A DNA stretch of 11,687 bases from Vulcanimicrobiia bacterium (GTDB taxonomy: Bacteria > Vulcanimicrobiota > Vulcanimicrobiia > Vulcanimicrobiales > Vulcanimicrobiaceae), in NCBI GenBank assembly GCA_025451135.1, contig JANWKW010000146.1, forward strand, positions 1 through 11,687, read 5' to 3'. Position numbers and translations under genes: made by a program. This document shows, in pieces, positions 6,468 through 11,687 of the stretch. The notes under the pieces were generated by a model that was not told the origin of the DNA, searched no databases, and saw nothing but the letters and a program-made list of their open reading frames with translations. Each line of letters starts with the position of its first letter. Positions within the stretch are counted from its first letter, which is position 1.

Positions 6468-6933
6468 CACGGCCGTCCACGAAGAGGTCGTCCGCTTCAT
6501 CGAATCCGAAGGGCACCGCGCCGAACTCGAACTCCACGAGACCGACGGCGGTGCGACCATCCGTCTGCGCGTCCGCGGCCAGACGCTTGCGGTGATGACC
6601 TCGGGCACCGATCCGACCTACTTCTCGATCGCGCTGCCCTACGTGCTGCCCGAATGGGCGCGCGACCAGGTGCAGGCGGCGCCCATCCTGTTGGAGCTGC
6701 AGTCGACCTTCAAGGCGGTCAAGTTCTTCTACACCAACGAAGGCGCCACGCTGATCTCGGCGGTCGAACAATTCTGCGGCAGCGCCGCCGAATTCGCGAC
6801 CCACTTCTGGCGCCTGGTCGGAATCGTGCGCGACGCCGGCTCGAGCGCCATCGAACGGATCCTCGACCGCAGCGAGACGCGCGCGGCGGCGGACCGTTTC
6901 ATCAGCACGTTCATGCGGGGACAGGGGCGATGA
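6463..6933 (+). CDS. YbjN-like small protein, copy 1 (probable ATT start)
   Basis: 156 residues if translation begins at ATT 6463 (product M-STAVHEEVVRFIE); 180 residues if it begins at ATG 6391, which would add an arginine/serine-rich, low-quality N-terminus encoded antiphase to the end of the gamma-CA gene. The ATT start is preferred because AGGAG precedes it by 7 nt and it overlaps the previous stop (ATTAG, sharing 6463-6467). The protein has alternating strands and helices: an N-terminal helix, strands around TIRLRVRGQTLAVMTSG, then 'LLELQSTFKAVKFFYTNEGATLISAVEQFCGS' and 'EFATHFWRLVGIVRD'. This is the layout of YbjN-like proteins, which have a fold like type III secretion chaperones; function in bacteria is poorly known (stress and regulatory roles have been proposed). 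The stop overlaps the next start as ATGA. The following gene looks like a diverged paralogue. Confidence 0.72.
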   Translation: MSTAVHEEVVRFIESEGHRAELELHETDGGATIRLRVRGQTLAVMTSGTDPTYFSIALPYVLPEWARDQVQAAPILLELQSTFKAVKFFYTNEGATLISAVEQFCGSAAEFATHFWRLVGIVRDAGSSAIERILDRSETRAAADRFISTFMRGQGR

Positions 6934-7334
6934 GCGACGACCGGCTCGAACCGATCGAGGCGGCGCTCGACGCCGAGGGCTTGTTCTACACGCGCGAGGA
7001 CGACGACGAAGCGCTCCGCCTCGCCTTCAAATCCGAGGGCGATCGGTACTTCATCGTCTCGTATCGCGACGACGCGGAGTTCCTGATGATGGGATCGGGC
7101 TGGTCGCTCGGACGCGACACCGACCTGGAACGCGCCATGGCGATCGCCAACCGGACCAACGCGCGCAAGAAGTTCGTCAAGACCGCCGTCTGGCAAGAGG
7201 AGCACGACGTGCTCTTCACCGTCGAACTGTGCTACGCGACCTACCAGGACTTCACCCAGCACTTCGTCCGCCTGCTCGGCGCGCTACGCGAGACCACCGC
7301 CGACTTCTTCAGCGAGCTGCGGCTGAAAGACTAG
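6930..7334 (+). CDS. YbjN-like small protein, copy 2
   Basis: 134 residues, acidic, soluble, starting MSDDRLEPIEAALDAEGLFY. Core: YFIVSYRDDAEFLMMGSGW, then AMAIANRTNARKKFVKTAVW, FTVELCYATYQDFTQHFVRLLGALRE. The order helix, beta-hairpins, 'N-x-x-N-x-x-x-K', acidic strand pair and a terminal F-x-x-H-F-x-R-L helix fits the YbjN family (T3SS-chaperone-like fold). Its C-terminal part parallels the preceding gene: both have a strand pair, then 'F..HF.RL.G..R', suggesting tandem duplication. The ATG overlaps the previous stop by 4 nt (6930-6933), with a short AGGGG just upstream, so translation is probably coupled. No enzyme motif is visible. It is the last gene of the plus-strand unit; a long inverted repeat begins 2 nt after its stop. 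Confidence 0.78.
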   Translation: MSDDRLEPIEAALDAEGLFYTREDDDEALRLAFKSEGDRYFIVSYRDDAEFLMMGSGWSLGRDTDLERAMAIANRTNARKKFVKTAVWQEEHDVLFTVELCYATYQDFTQHFVRLLGALRETTADFFSELRLKD

Positions 7335-7336
7335 CC

Positions 7337-7441
7337 CTTGTCATCCCGAGCGTAGCGAAGCGAAGTCGAGGGACCACCCGTAGCATTTGCGGTGTGGCGG
7401 TCCCTCGACTTCGCGCTTCGCGCTACGCTCGGGATGACAAG
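7337..7441. repeat. Long imperfect inverted repeat in the convergent gap
   Basis: Left arm 7337-7375 and right arm 7399-7441 are reverse complements starting CTTGTCATCCCGAGCG and ending TCGAGGGACC, with a 23-nt loop. The right arm has two extra CG dinucleotides (GCGCGAAGCGCGAAG against GCGAAGCGAAG), giving two 2-nt bulges; all other positions pair. The motif 'GTCATCCCGAGCG...TCGAGGGACC' resembles a widespread dispersed palindromic intergenic element found in many environmental genomes. It fills nearly all of 7335-7454, between the plus-strand YbjN-like gene and the minus-strand dnaB stop at 7455. It could act as a bidirectional transcription terminator or mRNA-stabilising hairpin; no U-tract follows in either direction. 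Confidence 0.9.
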
Positions 7442-7454
7442 AAGCGTCGGACCG

Positions 7455-8855
7455 CTACGGGCTCGGGTAGTGCGATTCGTCGCCGTAGGACTGGAAGAGC
7501 GTGTACTCTTGCTTGAAGCGCAGGCGAACCATGCCGGTCGGGCCGTTGCGGTGCTTGGCCATGATGAACTCGGTCATCTCCGGGTCGGGGGCCTGCTCCG
7601 GGTTATAGTAGGCGTCGCGGTAGAGGAACGCCACGATATCGGACTCTTGCTCGAGCGAGCCCGAGTCGCGCAGGTCGGCCAGCATCGGGCGCTTGTCGTT
7701 GCGCGTCTCGACGCCGCGGTTGAGCTGTGCGAGCGCGATCACCGGCACGCCGAGTTCTTTGGCGGTCACCTTGAGCGTGCGGCAGATGTCGCTCAGCTCT
7801 TCATTGCGATTCGCGCCCTTCGAGAGCACGCCCGGCCGCAGCAGCTGGAGGTAGTCGATGAAGACGGCCGTCAGTCCGCGCCCCGACTGCAGGCGCCGGC
7901 AGCGGCTGCGCACCTCGCTGATGCTTAGGCCGCCGGTATCGTCGAGGTAGATCGGCAGCTGCGAGAGGGCGCCGATGGCGTTGGCGATATCTTCCCACTG
8001 CTGGCCGCGGATGTTGCCGCTGCGCATGTCGTGCATCGAGATGCGCGCGTCCGAGCTGATCAGGCGCTGCACCAGTTCGTCGTTGGACATCTCGAGCGAG
8101 AAGAACGCGACCGGTTTGGGGTCGGTGCCGTTCTTGATGCCGACCTCGACCGCTTCGCGGGCGGCCGCGACCGCGGCGTTGAGCGCCCAGGAGGTCTTGC
8201 CCATGCCCGGCCGGGCCGCCACGATGATGAAGTTGCCGGCCTGGAAGCCGGTGGTGCGCTTGTCGATGTCGGGGAAGCCCGAGGTGATGCCCGTCCGGCC
8301 GCCGCGCATGTGGAACAGATGGTCGATCTGCTCGAAGGCGTTCTTCATCAGGCCGTCCATGCGCTGAAACTCGCCCTTGAGCTGATTCTCGCCGATCTTG
8401 AAGACGATCTCTTCGGACTCTTCGAGCGCGGTCGCGACGTCCTCTTCGGCCTCGTAGCCGATCTGGGTGATGCGCGTGCCGGCGTGGATCAGGTTGCGCA
8501 GGATCGCCTTCTCGCGCACGATGGTGGCGTAGTACTTGGCGCTCGCGGCGGTCTGGACGGTGTCCATCAGCGACGAGATGTACGAGATGCCGCCGACCTT
8601 CTCGAGCGCGTCGCGGTTGCGCAGTTCTTCGGAGAGCGTGATCTTGTCGAGCGGCTGCCCGCGATCGTGCAGGTCGCAGAGCGCGCCGAAGATCGTCTCG
8701 TGGACGTGGGCGTAGAAGTCGCTGGCGCGGACCAGCTCCATCGCCTCGTCCATGATCTTCTTGTCGACCAGGACCGAACCGATGAGCGCCATCTCGGCTT
8801 CGAGGTTGTGCGGCGGGATGCGGTCCGCGACCCGCGCGATATTGGTGACGCTCAT
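7455..8855 (-). CDS. dnaB: Replicative DNA helicase DnaB
   Basis: 466 residues, full length for DnaB, the hexameric ATP-driven helicase that unwinds DNA at the replication fork and recruits primase. N-terminal helical domain about 12-115, linker about 116-185, RecA-like domain from about 185. Walker A is ARPGMGKT (214-221, K220), the SLEM motif is at 253-256, Walker B VFIDY has D334, LAQLNR is at 375-380, followed by DLRDSGSLEQESD, and KHRNGPTG (434-441) carries the likely arginine finger region. A short charged insertion (about 232-248, VEVGIKNGTDPKP) precedes the SLEM strand, longer than in E. coli DnaB. No intein is present, although DnaB is a common intein site. The ATG at 8855 overlaps the lonC stop (TGA at 8852-8854), so it is the last gene of the rpsR-rplI-lonC-dnaB operon. 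The inverted repeat begins 13 nt after its stop. Confidence 0.98.
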   Translation of the reverse strand: MSVTNIARVADRIPPHNLEAEMALIGSVLVDKKIMDEAMELVRASDFYAHVHETIFGALCDLHDRGQPLDKITLSEELRNRDALEKVGGISYISSLMDTVQTAASAKYYATIVREKAILRNLIHAGTRITQIGYEAEEDVATALEESEEIVFKIGENQLKGEFQRMDGLMKNAFEQIDHLFHMRGGRTGITSGFPDIDKRTTGFQAGNFIIVAARPGMGKTSWALNAAVAAAREAVEVGIKNGTDPKPVAFFSLEMSNDELVQRLISSDARISMHDMRSGNIRGQQWEDIANAIGALSQLPIYLDDTGGLSISEVRSRCRRLQSGRGLTAVFIDYLQLLRPGVLSKGANRNEELSDICRTLKVTAKELGVPVIALAQLNRGVETRNDKRPMLADLRDSGSLEQESDIVAFLYRDAYYNPEQAPDPEMTEFIMAKHRNGPTGMVRLRFKQEYTLFQSYGDESHYPSP

Positions 8856-10840
8856 GTCCGTCTCTCTCGTTTGGCGCGCTTGTGAGGACCTTGCGAAGAA
8901 CTCGCTTTTCTTGTGGAACGCTTGTGCATACCGAGCTCGCGCAGGGCCTGCTCCACGTCGACGACCGGCACCACCTCGAGGCCGGCCATCTCGGCGTCCA
9001 CCTCGCGGGCGTTCTCCTTGGGCAGCAGCATCGCGCGCATCCCGGCCTGGCGCGCCGCGTACACCTTCTCGACCGTTCCTCCGATGCCGCGTACCTTGCC
9101 CTGGATCGAGAGCTCGCCGGTCACCGCCACGTCTTGCGGCAGCGGGATCTTGGTCAGCGCCGAGTAGACCGCCAGGAAGATCGCGAGTCCGGCCGAGGGA
9201 CCGTCGATGTTGCCGCCGCCGACGACGTTGATGTGCAGGTCGTAGTCGGCCGGATCGAGCCCGGTGGTCGCGCGCAGGACGCTCGCGGCGTTGAAGACGC
9301 TGTCCTTGGCCATCGACCCGGCGGTGTCGTTGAAACGCACCGCGCCTTTGCCGGCCTGCGAGGCCGGAAATGCGACCGCCTCGATCTCGATCAGCGAGCC
9401 GGTGTAGTGCAGGACGCCCAGCCCGAAGGCCTTGCCGATCTCGCGCGTGCGACGCCCCTTGACCGGCGTGTGGCGGACCATGCGCGAACTCTGCACGACC
9501 GCGCGCACGTCGTCTTCGGAGATGGTCACGGCGCGCGCGCTCGCGCCCTTGTCGGGACGCGCGCGGTAGAGCGCCTGACCGTAGGCGTCGGCCACGATCT
9601 GCACGGCCTTGCGCCCTTCGATCGTATACGACGCGATCAGCTTCGGAACGCCTCGCGAGGCCTTGGCGCCCAGGCGCTTGATCGCGCCGAGCACGATCGT
9701 GACGACCTGTCCCTGCGTGAGCGGCGAGAAATACACCTCGGCGCAGCGGGAGCGGATCGCCGGATCGATATCCTCGGGCTCGCGCGTGGTCGCGCCGATC
9801 AGGATGAAGTCGGCCGGCGCGCCGTCGCGGAACAGCCGCTTGACGTACTCGGGCACGTTGGGCGCGCTCGCGTCGTAGTACGACGATTCGAACGTGACCT
9901 TCTTGTCTTCGAGCACCTTGAGCAGCCGGGTCTGGAGCATCGGGTCGAGTTCGCCCAGCTCGTCGATGAAGAGCACGCCGCCGTGCGCCCGCGAGACCAG
10001 GCCGAGCTTGGGCTCCGGGATGCCGCTATCGGCGAACTCGCGGCGCGTGCCCTGATAGATCGGGTCGTGCACGCTGCCGAGCAAGGGATTGATGGTCTCG
10101 CGCGGATCCCAGCGCATGGTCGTGCCGCTCGCCTCGACGAACGCCGCATCCTTGGCGAAAGGCGTGTAGGCGCGCGCCTTGGCCGCTTCGAGCACCAGCC
10201 GCGCGGCGGTCGTCTTGCCGACGCCGGGAGGCCCGTACAGGATCACGTGCTGCGGATAGGGCGAGGAGATCTTCGCGAGCAGGGCCTTGACGGCCGATGC
10301 CTGTCCGACGATCTCGCGCAGATGCTGCGGGCGGAGCTGCTGGAGCGCCGAAGCCGCGAGCGTGCGGGCGGAGAGCTTCTCCAACTCCTCGAGCTTGGCG
10401 CGGGTGGCGGGCGTCTCCGGGCCGGCGTCGTCGCGCAGGGCTTCGAGCTTGAGTTCGTTGAGATACTCCTGATGCCGCGCGTCCATCTTCTCGCCGACGC
10501 GCTTCTCGATGGTGTCGCCGACGGTCTTGTGCGCGACCAGATCGGCCAGCGCTTCTTCGATCTCGGCGATGCTGCGGCGTTGCTGCGCGCGCGTGATCGC
10601 CTTCTCGACGGTCGGGTCCTCGAAGACCAGCCGCGCGAGCGCGCACAGCCGATCGGTCAGATGCTCCGAACGCATCATCTTGAGCGCGCCCACCTTGCCG
10701 GCGCGCAGCACCAGCTTCTCCGAGCCGAGCACGCCTCCCAAGACGTCGAAAAGCGCCGAGACGTACCGCCCGAGCTCGTCCTCGACGCCGCGTTTGCGAC
10801 GTAGACGAGCCAGGGACGGGTTCTCGGCGCTTGCCGGCAT
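8852..10840 (-). CDS. lonC: LonC/LonB-type ATP-dependent Lon protease
   Basis: 662 residues. It lacks the canonical Lon N-domain; instead a charged helical N-terminal region (about 15-165, probable coiled coil at 85-160) leads into an AAA+ module. Walker A is GPPGVGKT (203-210), Walker B is GGVLFIDE (287-294), sensor 1 is GATT (349-352) and the arginine-finger region is AIRSRC (361-366). The C-terminal protease domain has the Ser-Lys dyad S549 (in GPSAG) and K592 (in GGTVEK), with TGELSIQGKV between. A Lys/Arg-rich tail (about 639-662) ends the protein. The layout matches the Lon subfamily called spore LonC in endospore-forming Firmicutes, in which a lonC-type gene also sits by rplI and dnaB (from memory). 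Both nucleotide-binding motifs are intact, unlike the reported ATP-independent LonC of Meiothermus. No membrane segment, so cytosolic. It begins 16 nt after rplI and overlaps dnaB by 4 nt. LonB-like is the alternative name. Confidence 0.92.
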   Translation of the reverse strand: MPASAENPSLARLRRKRGVEDELGRYVSALFDVLGGVLGSEKLVLRAGKVGALKMMRSEHLTDRLCALARLVFEDPTVEKAITRAQQRRSIAEIEEALADLVAHKTVGDTIEKRVGEKMDARHQEYLNELKLEALRDDAGPETPATRAKLEELEKLSARTLAASALQQLRPQHLREIVGQASAVKALLAKISSPYPQHVILYGPPGVGKTTAARLVLEAAKARAYTPFAKDAAFVEASGTTMRWDPRETINPLLGSVHDPIYQGTRREFADSGIPEPKLGLVSRAHGGVLFIDELGELDPMLQTRLLKVLEDKKVTFESSYYDASAPNVPEYVKRLFRDGAPADFILIGATTREPEDIDPAIRSRCAEVYFSPLTQGQVVTIVLGAIKRLGAKASRGVPKLIASYTIEGRKAVQIVADAYGQALYRARPDKGASARAVTISEDDVRAVVQSSRMVRHTPVKGRRTREIGKAFGLGVLHYTGSLIEIEAVAFPASQAGKGAVRFNDTAGSMAKDSVFNAASVLRATTGLDPADYDLHINVVGGGNIDGPSAGLAIFLAVYSALTKIPLPQDVAVTGELSIQGKVRGIGGTVEKVYAARQAGMRAMLLPKENAREVDAEMAGLEVVPVVDVEQALRELGMHKRSTRKASSSQGPHKRAKRERRT

Positions 10841-10856
10841 GATGTCTACGTGGCTG

Positions 10857-11303
10857 TTAGGCCGCGATGACGCTCAGGGTCGCCTTGGCGACCACGTTCT
10901 TGTGCAGTTTGATCTCGACGGGATAGGATCCGAGCGCCTTGATCGACGACTTGATCTCGATCTTGTGGCGATCCACGATCACCGCCAGCTCGCGTTCGAT
11001 CGCGTCGGCGACGTCGCCGTTCGTGACCGCACCGAAGAGCTTGCCGTTGCCGCCGGCCTTCGCCGAGACGGCGATCTTGGCGGTCTCGAGACGCTCCGCG
11101 AGCGTCTTGGCCTCGGCCAGCGTCTGCGCTTCGCGCTTGATCTGGGCCTTCTTCTGTGCTTCGAGCAGCGCCATCGCGCCCTTGTTCGCCTCGACGGCGA
11201 GCTTGCGCGGCAGTAAGAAGTTGTTTCCGTAGCCCTCGGCGACGTCGACCACGTCGCCGACCTTACCGAGTGCCTTCACGTCGCTGAGAAGGACGAGTTT
11301 CAT
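10857..11303 (-). CDS. rplI: 50S ribosomal protein L9
   Basis: 148 residues, the usual length for L9, which binds 23S rRNA near the base of the L1 stalk and helps keep the reading frame. The N-terminal domain carries the L9 signature (GKVGDVVDVAEGYGNNFLLP, residues 13-32, followed by RKLAVEAN). It is joined by a long charged helix (about 41-75, KKAQIKREAQTLAEAKTLAE) to the C-terminal domain containing GKLFGAVTNGDVADAI and the end IKLHKNVVAKATLSV. The start ATG is preceded by AGGAG (complement of 11315-11319) with an 11-nt spacer, in the 18-nt gap after rpsR. It is followed 16 nt later by lonC. Confidence 0.98.
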   Translation of the reverse strand: MKLVLLSDVKALGKVGDVVDVAEGYGNNFLLPRKLAVEANKGAMALLEAQKKAQIKREAQTLAEAKTLAERLETAKIAVSAKAGGNGKLFGAVTNGDVADAIERELAVIVDRHKIEIKSSIKALGSYPVEIKLHKNVVAKATLSVIAA

Positions 11304-11321
11304 GGATGGGTGGTCTCCTGG

Positions 11322-11567
11322 TTACTCCGACACGAAGGGAAGGAAGGCGATGATGCGAGCGCGCTTGACGGCGATCATCAGCATGCGCTGGTGCTTGGCA
11401 CAGTTGCCGGAAATGCGGCGCGGAACGATCTTTCCGCGTTCCGAGACGTAACGCTTCAAGCGATTCACGTCGCGATACGATACGTCGATCGCCTTGTCCG
11501 CGCAGAACTGGCACGGCTTTTTCTTGACGCGCCGGTCTTTCGCCGGGCGCTTCTTACGGTCTGCCAC
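11322..11567 (-). CDS. rpsR: 30S ribosomal protein S18 (zinc-binding type)
   Basis: 81 residues. S18 pairs with S6 on the platform of the 30S subunit. Conserved features: KPCQFC near residue 17-22, IDVSYRDVNRLKRYVSERGKI, and the RRISGNCAKHQR block. C19, C22, C56 and H59 form a CxxC...CxxH set, so this is the zinc-binding (C+) form rather than the zinc-independent paralogue. Start: GTG at 11567; no ATG is available, and AAAGGA lies about 10 nt upstream. It is first in the visible rpsR-rplI-lonC-dnaB order. Its usual partners rpsF and ssb are not in the 120 nt upstream that remain in the window; in none of the three minus-strand frames is an SSB-like DDIPF tail seen. Confidence 0.98.
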   Translation of the reverse strand: MADRKKRPAKDRRVKKKPCQFCADKAIDVSYRDVNRLKRYVSERGKIVPRRISGNCAKHQRMLMIAVKRARIIAFLPFVSE

Positions 11568-11599
11568 TGAGGGTTCGTCCTTTCGACTAGGTGGTTGGC

Positions 11600-11624
11600 G
11601 GTCACGTCGTACGAGGACGTGACC
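11600..11624 (-). promoter_or_regulatory. Hairpin in the rpsR upstream region
   Basis: A perfect 9-bp inverted repeat (GGTCACGTC, 7-nt loop, GACGTGACC) lies 33 nt before the rpsR GTG. In the minus-strand transcript it would form a stable stem in the rpsR leader, so it could be a ribosomal-protein autoregulatory element or, if the DNA itself is recognised, an operator. It could equally be the terminator-like stem of an upstream gene, but no T-tract follows. Assignment to the known S6:S18 leader motif is not supported by a visible conserved loop. The remainder of 11568-11687 shows no gene. Confidence 0.45.
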
Positions 11625-11687
11625 CTAGCCACGTTGCGCCGCCAATCGGCGCCACGACCGGCACATACCGGATTTGACATACGGCCG

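Noticed and set aside
8031..8885. A 284-codon plus-strand frame opposite dnaB
   Set aside because: Antisense shadow of dnaB, rich in Asp/Val/Ala/Arg, without domain evidence.
8882..10804. A 640-codon plus-strand frame opposite lonC
   Set aside because: Antisense to a clear Lon protease; low-complexity Arg/Ala/Asp/Leu composition and no domain.
11674..11679. TTGACA, a perfect -35 hexamer on the plus strand at the window end
   Set aside because: Its -10 partner would fall outside the window, so a promoter cannot be judged.
11465..11680. A 71-codon minus-strand frame upstream of and overlapping rpsR
   Set aside because: Out of frame with rpsR, ends inside it, and the upstream part has no protein-like pattern or SSB tail.
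1..11687. CRISPR array, tRNA, rRNA, transposase, integrase or phage genes
   Set aside because: No regularly spaced repeats, no such coding frames and no recognisable RNA gene sequence on either strand.

Overview
The window is a stretch of chromosome from a bacterium with high GC content, with no phage, plasmid, transposase, CRISPR or tRNA/rRNA features. The gene set and protein style fit an uncultured lineage such as Candidatus Eremiobacterota (WPS-2): GC-rich codons, a lipoprotein with a 'YVSPST-R-L-V-V' module of a kind I associate with that phylum, and the housekeeping order rpsR-rplI-lonC-dnaB. This assignment is an inference from memory, not a search result. A Chloroflexi-, Firmicutes- or Armatimonadota-like relative is not excluded.

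Layout, left to right. (1) Positions 1-2080, plus strand: the 3' part of a multi-spanning membrane protein with conserved-looking histidines, then a secreted serine beta-lactamase-fold lipoprotein. (2) Positions 2077-5891, minus strand: two short transcription units. The upstream one encodes a small 82-residue unknown protein and a beta-propeller protein, and ends at a clear intrinsic terminator (4674-4714). The downstream one encodes an Ig-like-looking lipoprotein whose stop codon overlaps the start of a Tat-type exported tyrosinase. The tyrosinase and beta-lactamase-like genes converge and share one CTAG palindrome as both stop codons. (3) Positions 5925-7334, plus strand: a gamma-carbonic-anhydrase-family hexapeptide-repeat protein and two YbjN-like small proteins, tightly packed. 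(4) Positions 7337-7441: a long imperfect inverted repeat filling the convergent gap. (5) Positions 7455-11567, minus strand: the housekeeping operon rpsR, rplI, lonC-type Lon protease, dnaB (listed in transcription order), with a small hairpin in the presumed rpsR leader.

Functional reading. The right third is core translation and replication: ribosomal proteins S18 and L9, a Lon-type AAA+ protease and the replicative helicase, with the lonC stop overlapping the dnaB start. The left two thirds are accessory or envelope functions: an exported copper enzyme for phenol oxidation with a translationally coupled surface lipoprotein, an exported beta-lactamase-fold hydrolase, and an integral membrane protein. 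I do not see strong evidence for a wholly new multi-gene system. The most interesting details are a tyrosinase with a C-x-H motif like the thioether bridge of fungal enzymes, a gamma-CA homologue whose third zinc histidine is replaced by glutamate, a probable ATT start codon behind a good Shine-Dalgarno sequence, and the hairpin repeat with CG indels.
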